Source: Roseateles sp. DAIF2 | GTDB lineage: Bacteria > Pseudomonadota > Gammaproteobacteria > Burkholderiales > Burkholderiaceae_C | Direction: 5' to 3' | Assembly (NCBI RefSeq): GCF_015624425.1 | Contig: NZ_CP049919.1 | Location: forward strand, 2,852,001-2,916,000 | Length of the DNA stretch: 64,000 nucleotides | Part shown: positions 9,801-18,200 of the stretch, one piece after another | How positions within the stretch are numbered: the stretch's first letter is position 1 | Layout of the letters: each line of letters opens with the position of its first letter | Program-made: the position numbers and the translations under genes | The notes under the pieces: generated by a model | Databases searched by the model: none | What the model saw: the letters and a program-made list of their open reading frames with translations, nothing else | Told to the model about the DNA's origin: nothing

Positions 9801-10295
9801 CTTCAGCTCGGAGGCGAAGGCGATGCAATGCTCGTCCTCGTAGACATAGAGCGGCTTGGCGCCGAAACGGTCGCGCGCCAGCAGGAAGCTCTCGCGCTCC
9901 TCGTCCCACAGGCACAGGCCGAACATGCCGTTCAGCGCCGCCAGCGCGTCCTCGCCCTGGGCCAGCCAGCTGGCCAGCACCACCTCGGTGTCGGTATGGC
10001 TGGCGAAGGGGAAGCGGCCCTCCAGCGGCGCGCGCAGCTCGGCCCAGTTGTAGACCTCGCCGTTGTAGACGATGCCCTGGCGCTTGCCGGGTGCGTAGAA
10101 GGGCTGGTTGCCGGCCGCGCCGCGGTCGACGATGGCCAGGCGCAGATTGACGAAGGCGGCATGGTCACCGCTGCGGTGCACGCCGAAGGCGTCCGGGCCG
10201 CGGTGCTGCAGGCTGGCGCCGAAATGTGCGATCGCGCGGTCCAGCCGCGCCGCGTCGCCCCCTTGCTTGAGCCAGATGCCCGCGATACCGCACAT
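6828..10295 (-). CDS. Three-domain fusion: asparagine synthetase (class II amidotransferase) + fucosyltransferase-like + FkbM-like methyltransferase
   Basis: One uninterrupted reading frame codes for 1155 residues. Residues 1 to about 585 are an AsnB-type glutamine-hydrolysing asparagine synthetase: the nucleophile Cys2 follows Met (MCGIAG), and the ATP-pyrophosphatase loop LSGGLDSSS lies near residue 265. Surface-polysaccharide clusters often carry such proteins to amidate acidic sugars. After a Pro/Ser linker, about 615-885 contains LCDGGLSNRFNAL and HIRKTDF, which resemble the donor-binding motifs of NodZ/alpha-1,6-fucosyltransferase-like enzymes. After a second Pro-rich linker, about 918-1155 is an FkbM-like methyltransferase with ILKFDTEGAEWDCL. 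Both linkers contain possible restart Met residues, but no stop separates the domains. It reads away from the sugar-nucleotide genes at 10522. Confidence 0.8.
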   Translation of the reverse strand: MCGIAGIWLKQGGDAARLDRAIAHFGASLQHRGPDAFGVHRSGDHAAFVNLRLAIVDRGAAGNQPFYAPGKRQGIVYNGEVYNWAELRAPLEGRFPFASHTDTEVVLASWLAQGEDALAALNGMFGLCLWDEERESFLLARDRFGAKPLYVYEDEHCIAFASELKALLGLPGLDLSLDPIGFQDYLAFRYNLAPRTQFKRIEKLPAGHLLRFERGQRVALRRFAALEVREPQADRPAADYLDELDALLTRSVRGQLMGEVPIGVLLSGGLDSSSIAAYVHKAGARLKAYSIGFPEVNEFAFSRDVARQYELDYVELSITQDELRSGMDRVLREIDEPIADPACFALSRLCQRIAEDVTVVLSGEGGDELFAGYSHHQLALHQQQLGHDQAFAHFFHQSVYNLEANQWLKDKGQPLQHLRYRPLFDQSDSLLSGMQNFELHTWLPEDLMMKADKIAMAHSLEGRFPFLDNEVFAFAARLPREMKIPAPGASKQVLRQLMARQLPASVVERRKMGFTVPPAFFLAPLHDRLRAAIAALRGTELAEVLDLDEIAATFARYYAGEPLPVFKAWHLAVLLLWWAEVFPGYKPAAMPSFPPSSSFDKLPTPMSPTPPTSAVHHVLCDGGLSNRFNALIFALVLRNKFGGDWRISWPRNNWCGAAFDELFACELPVDELSIEHFKAHEQQHVLLMHENQIGFSPEHLVINRQLSSYEAYAPYFASGRSVVYFNNLIPGFASPEDLAEALQQLRPNAEVERRALEFSRAQGIDAQVLGLHIRKTDFGDKVDDEALFQEVKNSPRRFFVCSDSAAVNERFAALPNCAVFAKTSFPEKLVAEAAWQHWTQDAEGRRFPFNILRPSTAVVEGLIDQLILSRTTIMSTSHSTFLHTAQLFHKNSFLDPSSAVTPVVAPPPPAPERPVTQTDLLELLNLIRPWQMSSDHKVRIGSNADGGYVMPSSSRRSNAVLSIGIGNEVSFDEELAAAGARVLQFDHTIEASPSRHPGCEFHRLGWGARDSHPLVSLASMVKMLDWGQARHPILKFDTEGAEWDCLGQASSDDLARFEVLTGEFHDFHQLVDRQFFDRVQAVFQKLNKTHRVIHLHANNAGGMVMLGGVPFPRLLELTWMRLGSATFHGHSNEPIPGPLDRPNVPQLPDLYLRAF

Positions 10296-10521
10296 GCCCG
10301 AATCTCTCCCGTCGCCGCCAGGGCGCTTGTCCTCAGATGGCAGCGATTATGGGAGCCGCCCCGCGCCGCCATGTGCGGAAGTACCGGGGCATGACCGGCC
10401 AAATCGGGGTTCGCCGCCGGCCCCGGGGCGGAGTTCCGCCGGGATTCCCGCGCTGTCCGGCGCTTTGCCCCGGGGCGGGATCGCTTATCGTTGCGCCTGG
10501 CCGCCACTGAGCCCCACCACA

Positions 10522-11493
10522 ATGACGCAAACGAATCCGGCCCCGGAAGGGGTCCAAGTCCACCCGATGGCCCTGCTGGAGACGCCCCATGTCGGCGCGG
10601 GCAGCCGGGTCTGGGCCTTCTGCCATGTGCTGCCGGGCGCGCGCATCGGCCGCGACGCCAACCTCTGCGACCATGTCTTCATCGAGAACGATGTGGTGCT
10701 GGGCGACCGCGTGACCGTCAAATGCGGCGTGCAGCTGTGGGACGGCGTGCGCATCGAGGACGATGTCTTCATCGGCCCGAATGTCACCTTCTCCAATGAT
10801 CCCTTCCCGCGCAGCAAGCAGCGGCCCGAGCGCTTCGTCGAGACCCGGGTGCGCGCCGGCGCCAGCATCGGCTCGGGCGCGACCATCCGCCCCGGCGTGA
10901 CCATCGGCGCCGGCGCCCTGGTCAGCGACGGCGCGGTGGTGACGCGCGACGTGCCGCCCAATGCGATCGTGGCCGGCAACCCGGCCTATATCACCGGCTA
11001 CGCCAACACGCCCGAGGTCACGCTGCCCGGCCCGGGCCTGGCGGTCAGCCAGGCCGGCGCGGCGGTGCCGGAGCTGCAGGCGCGCGGCGCGAGGCTGCAC
11101 CGCCTGCCCAAGATCGTCGACCTGCGCGGCGCGCTGTCCTTCGGCGAGATCGGCGCGCATCTGCCGTTCACGCCCGAGCGCTTCTTCATGGTCTACGACG
11201 TGCCCAGCCGCGAGGTGCGCGGCGAGCATGCGCACCGGGCCTGCCACCAGTTCCTGGTCTGCGTGAAGGGATCGCTGGGCATCGTCGTCGACGACGGCGA
11301 GCGCCGCGACCAGGTCACGCTGGACAGCCCGCAGCTGGGCCTGCACATCCCGCCGATGGTCTGGGGTATCCAGTACCAGTTCAGCCCCGACGCGGTGCTG
11401 CTGGTGCTGGCCTCGGACCGCTACGAGGCCGGCGACTACATCCGCAACTACGACGAGTTCCTGGCCGAGGTGCGCGGGGGCGCGAAGGCATGA
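10522..11493 (+). CDS. Bifunctional sugar N-acetyltransferase / dTDP-4-oxohexose 3,4-ketoisomerase (WxcM/FdtA-like)
   Basis: This is a 323-residue protein from ATG 10522; the frame extends upstream only as a shadow of the divergent gene. Residues about 10-170 are a left-handed beta-helix of hexapeptide repeats (VHPMALLETPHVGAG through AIVAGNPA), as in sugar-nucleotide N-acetyltransferases. Residues about 190-323 are a cupin of the FdtA/WxcM C-terminal type, with the active-site segment RGEHAHR and IPPMVWG. The cupin would isomerise dTDP-4-keto-6-deoxyglucose to a 3-keto sugar. Its stop overlaps the aminotransferase start by four bases (ATGA), so the steps are translationally coupled. Sequence reading alone cannot tell a Fuc3N from a Qui3N product. 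Confidence 0.87.
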   Translation: MTQTNPAPEGVQVHPMALLETPHVGAGSRVWAFCHVLPGARIGRDANLCDHVFIENDVVLGDRVTVKCGVQLWDGVRIEDDVFIGPNVTFSNDPFPRSKQRPERFVETRVRAGASIGSGATIRPGVTIGAGALVSDGAVVTRDVPPNAIVAGNPAYITGYANTPEVTLPGPGLAVSQAGAAVPELQARGARLHRLPKIVDLRGALSFGEIGAHLPFTPERFFMVYDVPSREVRGEHAHRACHQFLVCVKGSLGIVVDDGERRDQVTLDSPQLGLHIPPMVWGIQYQFSPDAVLLVLASDRYEAGDYIRNYDEFLAEVRGGAKA

Positions 11494-12605
11494 ACACGAC
11501 CCCACCGAACCCGATCCCCTTCCTCGACCTGCAGCCGGTCTACCGGCGTTCGCAGGCTGCGATCGACGCGGCGCTGGCGCGCGTGGCCGGCAGCGGCTGG
11601 TTCCTGCTCGGCAAGGAGCTGGCCGCCTTCGAAACCGCCTGGGCCGCCCATTGCGGCGCACCGCTGGCCGCCGGCGTGGCCAACGGCCTGGATGCGCTGC
11701 ACCTGTCGCTGCTGGCACTGGGCGTCGGTCCGGGCGACGAGGTGATCGTGCCCTCCAACACCTATATCGCGACCTGGCTGGCGGTCAGCCAATGCGGCGC
11801 GAGGCCGGTGCCGGTGGAGCCGGACCCGCAGACCTTCAATCTCGACCCGGCCCGGGTCGAGGCCGCGATCACCGCCCGGACCAAGGTGCTGCTGCCGGTG
11901 CATCTGTACGGCCAGCCGGCCGACATGGATGCGCTGGCGGCGCTGGCCGCGCGCCGCGGCCTGAAGCTGCTGGACGATTGCGCCCAGGCCCATGGCGCGC
12001 GCTACAAGGGCCGCCCGGTCGGCGGCCTGGCCGATCTGTCGGCCTGGAGCTTCTACCCGGGCAAAAACCTGGGCGCGATGGGCGACGGCGGCGGCGTCAC
12101 CGGCGCCGACGCGGGCCTGATCGAGACCATCAAGGTGCTGCGCAACTACGGCTCGCGCATCAAGTATCACAACGAGGTCAAGGGCTTCAACTCGCGCCTG
12201 GACGAGATCCAGGCCGCGGTGCTGGCGGCCAAGCTGCCGGCGCTGGCGGCCGATACCGAGGAGCGCCGCGCGATCGCCGCGCGCCTGCTGGACGGCCTGG
12301 CCGGCACCGGCCTGCAGCTGCCGGTGGTGCCGGCCTGGGCCGAGCCGGCCTGGCATCTGTTCGTCGTGCGTCATCCCGAGCGCGAGGCGCTGCAGGCCCG
12401 CCTGGCCGAGCGGGGCATCGGCACCCTGATCCATTACCCGGTGCCGCCGCACCGCCAGCCGGCCTATGCCGAGCTGGGCTATGGCGAGGGCGATTTCCCG
12501 ATCGCCGAGGCGATGCACCGCGAGGTGCTGAGCCTGCCGCTGTGGCCCGGCATGAGCGAGGCCCAGGTGGACCGGGTGATCGCCGCCGTGCGCGCCTCGG
12601 TCTGA
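11490..12605 (+). CDS. DegT/DnrJ/EryC1/StrS sugar aminotransferase (FdtB/QdtB-like)
   Basis: This 371-residue PLP enzyme would transfer an amino group to C3 of the dTDP-3-keto-6-deoxyhexose made by the preceding protein. Family marks are IPFLDLQPVYRR at the N-terminus, the cofactor region DEVIVPSNTYIATWLA, DDCAQAHGA, and the catalytic Lys192 in SFYPGKNLGAMGDGG. The tail has HYPVPPHRQPAY. Length is normal for the family. The start ATG overlaps the upstream stop. Together with the LbH acetyltransferases at 10522 (N-terminal part) and 14700 this makes a 3-acetamido-3,6-dideoxyhexose route. The rmlA/rmlB steps that feed it are not in the window. Confidence 0.9.
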   Translation: MNTTPPNPIPFLDLQPVYRRSQAAIDAALARVAGSGWFLLGKELAAFETAWAAHCGAPLAAGVANGLDALHLSLLALGVGPGDEVIVPSNTYIATWLAVSQCGARPVPVEPDPQTFNLDPARVEAAITARTKVLLPVHLYGQPADMDALAALAARRGLKLLDDCAQAHGARYKGRPVGGLADLSAWSFYPGKNLGAMGDGGGVTGADAGLIETIKVLRNYGSRIKYHNEVKGFNSRLDEIQAAVLAAKLPALAADTEERRAIAARLLDGLAGTGLQLPVVPAWAEPAWHLFVVRHPEREALQARLAERGIGTLIHYPVPPHRQPAYAELGYGEGDFPIAEAMHREVLSLPLWPGMSEAQVDRVIAAVRASV

Positions 12606-12647
12606 AGCCGCGCTGCCGGGCGTCGCAATTTGCGACACTGCGGCGCC

Positions 12648-14699
12648 ATGAGCACCACAACCCGCAAGCATCCCGCGAAGCCGCCGCTGAGCGTCGAGGA
12701 CCTCTGGGCCTTCGAGCGCATCGGCGCCCCCTCCCTGTCGCCGGACGGCGCCAGCCTGGTCTGCAGCGTCACGCGCAGTTCGATGGAGGACAACAAGAAC
12801 AGCAGCAGCCTGTGGCTGATGGCCACCGACGGCCGTGCCGTGCCGCGCCGGCTGACCGCCTGCGGCGACAAGGACGGCCAGCCCGTCTGGTCGCCCACCG
12901 GGGAGCGCATCGCGTTCCTGGCCAAACGCGAGCAGGAGGGGCGGCGCGACGAGACGCCGCAGCTGTACCTGATCGCGCCGGACGGCGGCGAGGCGCAGCG
13001 CGCCAGCGATTTCGCACCGGGCATCGAGAGCTTCAAATGGCTGCCCGACGGCCGCGGCATCCTGTTCTCCGCCTGGGTCTGGCCGGAGCTGAAGGGCGCG
13101 GCCGCGCAGGCGCGCCGCTTCAAGGAATTCGAGGAGCGCAAGGAAAGCGGCTACGCGACCAGCGAGGCCTATTACCGCTACTGGGACCACAACATCCCGA
13201 TGGGCCGGGTGCTGCACCTGCTGCTGCTGGACCTGGCCAGCGGCCAGGTGCGCGACCTGTTCGAAGGTACAGAGCTGGAGCTGCCGCGCGACAACGGCGG
13301 CGCCTCGGTCTATGACATCAGCCCGGATGGCCGGCGCGTCGCCTTCGTGTTCGACCCGGCCGCCGAGCCGCGCCTGGGCAACCGCCTGGCGCTGGGCGAG
13401 CTGGAGGTCCGCGGCCGGCGCCTGAGCCGCCTGGTCGACGAGCCGGCCTGGGACATCGGCGCGCCGTGCTACCGCGGCGACGGCCGCGCGCTGGCGATCA
13501 CCGCGGCCCATGTCGGCAAGCACCATACCGCGCTGGCGCAGCCGGCCCTGGTGGAGCCAGGCCTCGGCTGGAAGCGCCTGGGCGGCCGCGGCTGGGACCT
13601 GGAGGTCGATGCGCCGCTGCGCTGGAGTGCGGCGGGCGATGCGCTGCTGTTCGCGGCCGAGCAACGCGGGCGCCGCCATCTGTGGCGCCTGGATGTGGCC
13701 AGCGGTGCCTGCCGCGTGGTGCATGAGGGCGGTTGGGTGCAGGGCTTCGACCTGGCCGGCGAGCTGCTGGCGCTGGGCTGCGACAGCGCGCGCCATCCGG
13801 TGCGGCTGCTGGCGCGGCATGGCCTGGAGGCCGAGCCGCTGCGGCTGGACCGCTTCAACGACGAACTGCTGGCGCAGCGCCGCCTGGGCGATGTGCGCGA
13901 GCAGCTGTTCACCGGCGCGCTGGGCGAGCCGGTGCAGATGTGGCTGACCTTCCCGCCGGGCTTCGATGCGCGGCGCCGGCATGGGCTGCTGCAGGTGATC
14001 CATGGCGGCCCCTTCGCGGCGGCCGGCGACACCTTCAGCTACCGCTGGAACCCGCATGTGCTGGCCGCGCGCGGCCATGTGGTGGCCCAGGTCAACTACC
14101 ACGGCTCCAGCGGCTTCGGCTTCGCCTTCCGCGACAGCATCATGGGCCGCCAGGGCCAGCTGGAGAGCCAGGACATCGAAGCCGCCAGCGACTGGCTGCT
14201 GGCCCAGCCCTGGGCCGACCAGCACCGGCTCTCGGCCACCGGCGGCAGCTATGGCGGCTTCATGGTGGCCTGGATGAACGGCCATGTGAAGCCGGGCCGC
14301 TACCGCGCCTATGTCTGCCATGCCGGCGTGTTCGACCGCATCGCGACCTTCAGCGCCGATTCCTATCCGCAGCGGCCCAAGGACCTGAAGGCCCTGTATT
14401 GGCAGGACATGCCCAAGGTGCTGGCGCAGAGCCCGCATGCGGCCGCCGCGGCGATGCAGACGCCGACCCTGGTGATCCATGGCGCGCTGGACTACCGCGT
14501 GCCGGACTGCAACGGCCTGGCCTACTACAACACGCTGAAGGCGCGCGGCGTCGACGCGCGCCTGCTCTGGTTCCCGGACGAGAACCACTGGGTGCTGAAG
14601 CCGCGCAATTCGCGGCTCTGGTACCGCGAGTTCCTGGACTGGATCGAGCGGCACGAGGCCGCGCCGGCACGCCGCCCGGCGAAGAGAAAGACCGGCTGA
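12648..14699 (+). CDS. S9-family prolyl oligopeptidase-like serine peptidase
   Basis: This 683-residue cytoplasmic peptidase of the dipeptidyl aminopeptidase/acylaminoacyl-peptidase type starts at ATG 12648. A TTG 18 bases earlier is in frame but less likely. Residues about 20-400 form WD40-like beta-propeller strands (LSPDGASLVCSVTRS, PVWSPTGERIAFLA, YDISPDGRRVAFVF). Residues about 430-670 are the alpha/beta-hydrolase domain with nucleophile Ser534 in GGSYGGF, Asp near 615 in HGALDYRVP and His near 647 in DENHWV, so the triad is intact. It probably trims oligopeptides. It sits between two sugar-biosynthesis genes with no obvious link. Its stop codon abuts that of the convergent acetyltransferase without any gap. 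Confidence 0.93.
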   Translation: MSTTTRKHPAKPPLSVEDLWAFERIGAPSLSPDGASLVCSVTRSSMEDNKNSSSLWLMATDGRAVPRRLTACGDKDGQPVWSPTGERIAFLAKREQEGRRDETPQLYLIAPDGGEAQRASDFAPGIESFKWLPDGRGILFSAWVWPELKGAAAQARRFKEFEERKESGYATSEAYYRYWDHNIPMGRVLHLLLLDLASGQVRDLFEGTELELPRDNGGASVYDISPDGRRVAFVFDPAAEPRLGNRLALGELEVRGRRLSRLVDEPAWDIGAPCYRGDGRALAITAAHVGKHHTALAQPALVEPGLGWKRLGGRGWDLEVDAPLRWSAAGDALLFAAEQRGRRHLWRLDVASGACRVVHEGGWVQGFDLAGELLALGCDSARHPVRLLARHGLEAEPLRLDRFNDELLAQRRLGDVREQLFTGALGEPVQMWLTFPPGFDARRRHGLLQVIHGGPFAAAGDTFSYRWNPHVLAARGHVVAQVNYHGSSGFGFAFRDSIMGRQGQLESQDIEAASDWLLAQPWADQHRLSATGGSYGGFMVAWMNGHVKPGRYRAYVCHAGVFDRIATFSADSYPQRPKDLKALYWQDMPKVLAQSPHAAAAAMQTPTLVIHGALDYRVPDCNGLAYYNTLKARGVDARLLWFPDENHWVLKPRNSRLWYREFLDWIERHEAAPARRPAKRKTG

Positions 14700-15179
14700 T
14701 CAGCCGTCGCGGTCGGCCGGCCCGCGCGAGCGCGCCGGGTTGCCGACCCACAGCTCGCCGGCCGGCACATCGCGGGTGACGACGCTGCCGGCGCCGATCA
14801 GGGCGCCCGCGCCGATCGTCACGCCGCCCAGGATGGTCGCATTGGCGCCGATCGAGGCGCCGCGCTCGATGCGGGTGCGCTGGAAGTTGTCCGGGTACTG
14901 CTTGGAGCGCGGGTACTTGTCATTGGTGAAGGCGACGTTGGGGCCGATGAAGACATCGTCCTCCACCGTCAGGCCGTCCCACAGCTGCACGCCGCTCTTG
15001 ACCGTGACCCGGTCGCCCAGCCGCACATCGTTCTCGATCAGGCATTGGGCGTTGATATTGCAGTCGCGGCCGATGCGCGCGCCGGCCAGCACGACGCAGA
15101 ACTGCCAGATCGTGGTGCCGGCGCCGATGTCGCGGCTCTGCACGTCGGCGCTGGGATGGATGTGGGTGTCGTCGCTCAT
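14700..15179 (-). CDS. Left-handed beta-helix sugar-nucleotide N-acetyltransferase (WbpD/FdtC-like)
   Basis: This 159-residue hexapeptide-repeat acetyltransferase starts at ATG 15179; a TTG at 15197 is in frame but would add six residues. It closely resembles the N-terminal half of the protein at 10522: both share [29 protein letters not shown] and GVTIGAGAL, so the two are paralogues. It probably N-acetylates the amino sugar made by the aminotransferase at 11490 with acetyl-CoA. The gene is convergent with the peptidase gene and lies downstream of the giant gene, separated from it by a terminator. Confidence 0.85.
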   Translation of the reverse strand: MSDDTHIHPSADVQSRDIGAGTTIWQFCVVLAGARIGRDCNINAQCLIENDVRLGDRVTVKSGVQLWDGLTVEDDVFIGPNVAFTNDKYPRSKQYPDNFQRTRIERGASIGANATILGGVTIGAGALIGAGSVVTRDVPAGELWVGNPARSRGPADRDG

Positions 15180-15196
15180 GCCGGCAGCATAAGACA

Positions 15197-15235
15197 AGAC
15201 GCCCCGGCGGACCGGGTCGGTCCAGCGGGGCGTCT
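15197..15235 (-). terminator. Strong hairpin downstream of the giant repeat gene
   Basis: A perfect 9-bp outer stem (AGACGCCCC at 15197-15205 with GGGGCGTCT at 15227-15235) encloses an inner 5-bp stem (GGACC/GGTCC). It lies just after the giant gene's stop on the minus strand, with a short TTGTCTT stretch after it in that direction. It probably ends giant-gene transcription before the acetyltransferase. Confidence 0.6.
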
Positions 15236-15255
15236 CCTGGGGGCCGGTCGGCCCG

Positions 15256-18200
15256 TCAGATCAGCGGCGTGATCTTGCTCGCGTCGTCATCCTCCGGCCG
15301 CTTGCCGATCAGCAGGTGCGAGGCCTGCGGCGTCGCCGGCGGCTGGGTGCTGGCGCCACCGACCGGGGCGCCGCCCAGCAGGTTGCCGGTCGGGCCGGCC
15401 AGCACGTCGCCCAGGCTGAGCTCGACCTTGGTCGGCGCCACGCTGGTGTCCTTGGCGAACCAGACGTCGGTCATCGCATGGGTCTTGCCGTCCGCGGTCT
15501 TGTAGTCGGACACCAGGCCCAGCAGGTTGCCGTTGTCGACCTCCTTGCCGACCTGCGCACTGAGGTTCAGCTCGGTGACGCCCAGCTCGCCCAGGGTCTT
15601 CAGCTCGCCCGCGTCGGTCTTGCCGTCGTGGTTGGCGTCCACCCAGACCCTGAGGTCCCTGAAGTGCGCGTCCGCGTCGGTGATCTTGCCGTCGTGGTTG
15701 CTGTCCTGCTCGCGCAGCGCGGTGAAGCCGTCGGCGCGCTGATGGCCGCTGGCCAGCACCGTGCCGGAGCCGAACAGCTCGCGACCGTCGTTGATCTTGC
15801 CGTCGCCGTTGCGGTCCATCACCAGCAGGCCGTCATTGCCGCCCACCCAGCCCCAGCGGTTCACCGTGCCGTTGCCGTTCAGGTCGAAGTTGACGCCCTG
15901 GGCGGCGGAGCGGGTGCTGATGCCGTTGCCGTCCAGGTCCAGCACGATCGGCGAGGTGATCACATAGGCGTTGAACTGCTCGTCCGACAGCGACTGCACC
16001 TGATCCGAGGTGAAGGCGAAGGCCTGATCCATCGACATCGCGGTGATGTCCTGCGACTCCAGGCCGTCCAGTTGATCCGAGGTCAGGCTGCGGATCTGGT
16101 CGGTCGTCAGGCCGGCGATCTGGCTGGTGGTCAGCGCCTTGATGTCGTCCGAGCCGAGCTGGCGGAACTGGTCGGTGCTGAGCACCGAGATCGAGGCCGA
16201 GCTGAAGGACGCGACCTGCGCCGTGCCCAGGGCCGCGATCTCGTCGGTGGCCATCAGCACGATCTGGTCGGTGCGCAGGGCGCCGATCTGGGCGCTGCTC
16301 AGCGCGCCGATCTGGTCGCTGGTCAGGGCCGAGAACTGATCGGTGCTCAGGGCGCGCAGCGCGGCCGTCGACAGGGCGTGGATCTGGGCCGTGCCCATAT
16401 TGTCGATGTCGGCCGCCTCGATGCCGGCGATCTGGGCCGAGCTCAGCGTGGCGACCTGGGCCGTGGTCAGCGCCGCGATCTGGTCGGAGTTCAGCGCCAC
16501 CAGGTCTTCCGAGGCCAGGCCGCGGATCGCCGCGGTGCTCAGCGCCTGCAGCTCATCGGTCGCGAAGGTCTTGATCTGATCGCTGGTCAGCGCGCCGATC
16601 TGGGCCGAGCTGAAGCCGGCGATCTGGCCGCTGGTCAGGGCCTGCACATCCTCGGTCGCCCAGTTGGCGAGCTGGCTGGTGCCCAGGGCCTGCACCTGCA
16701 GCGCGGTCAGCGAGCCGACCTCGTCGGAGGTGAGGGCGTTCAGCTGCGCGCTGGACAGGCCGCGCACCGCGAACAGGCTCAGCGCACGCAGGTCGTCGGT
16801 CTGCAGCGCCGCCATCATGTCGGTGCTGATGCCGGCCACCTGCACCGAGGTGAAGCGCGCGAACTGGTCGGTGGTCATCGCGTTGAGGTCGTCCGAACCC
16901 ATCGCGGCGATCTGGGCCGAGGTGATCGCGCTGACCTGCTGACCGGTCAGCAGGCTGATCTGCTCGGAGGTCAGTGCCGCGAACTGGTCGGTGCCGAGCT
17001 TGGACAGCGCGGCGGTCGACAGGGCGCGCAGATCATCGCTTTCGATCTTGGCGATCTGGTCGGAGGTCAGGCCGGCGACCTGGGCGGTGCTCAGCGAGGC
17101 GACCTGGTTGGTCGTCAGCGCGACGATCTGGTCGGTGCCGAGCACGCCCAGCTGGGCGGAGCTCAGACCGCGCAGCGCGGCGGTGCCGATGGCCGAGAGG
17201 TCGTCGGTGGTCAGGGTCTTGATGCGATCGGTGCTCAGCGCGGCGATCTGGGCCGAGCCGAGGGCGGCGAACTGCTCGGTCGTGAACGCGTTCAGGTCAT
17301 CGCTGGCCAGGCCGGCGATCTGGCCGGTGCTCAGCGAGGCGACCTGCAGGGTGCTCAGGTGCCCGATCTGATCGCTGCTCAGGGCCGCGAACTGGTCGCT
17401 CGAGAGGCCGCGCAGGGCCGCGGTCGACAGGGCGCGCAGGTCGTCGCTCTCGATCTTGGCGATCTGGTCGGAACCCAGGCCGATGACCTGGGCCGAGCCC
17501 AGCGAGGCGACCTGGGCGGTCGTCAGCGCGACGATGCCATCGCTGCTCAGCGCGCCCAGCTGGGCGGAGCTGAGGCCGCGCAGGCCGGCGGTGCTGATGG
17601 CCGACAGGTCGTCGGTGGTCAGGGTCTTGACCTGGTCGGTGCCCAGCGCGGCCACCTGGGCCGAGCCGAGGGCGCGGAACTGCTCGGTCGTGAACGCGTT
17701 CAGATCATCGCTGGCCAGACCCTTCAGCTGGGCCGAGGTCAGGCTGGCGACCTGGGCGGTGGTCAGCTGGCCGATCTGGTCGCTGGTCAGGGCGGCCAGT
17801 TGGTCGGTGCTGAACTTGCTCAGCGCGGCGGTCGACAGGGCGCGCAGATCGTCGCTTTCCAGCTTGGTGATCTGGTCGCTGGTCAGACCGGCGATCTGGG
17901 CCGAGCTCAAGGTGGCGGCCTGGGCCGTCGTCAAGGCCTGGATCTGGTCGCTGTTCAGCACACCGAGCTGGGTCGAGCTCAGGCCACGCAGGGCCACGCT
18001 GCCGATGGCGGCGAGGTCGTCGGTGGTCAGGGTCTTGACCTGGTCGGTGCCGATCGCGGCGATCTGGGCCGAGCCCAGGGCGGCGAACTGATCGGTGCGC
18101 AGCGCATTCAGGTCATCGCTGCGCAGGCCGGCGATCTGGGTCGTCGTCAGCGCATTGACCTGGCCGGTGCTGAGCGCGCCGATCTGGTCGGAGTTCAGCG

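Noticed and set aside
6360..10394. 1344-residue plus-strand frame
   Set aside because: Antisense shadow of the asparagine synthetase fusion, which has full catalytic motifs on the minus strand.
11448..14654. 1068-residue minus-strand frame
   Set aside because: Shadow of the aminotransferase and peptidase genes; low-complexity Ala/Arg/Gln composition without motifs.
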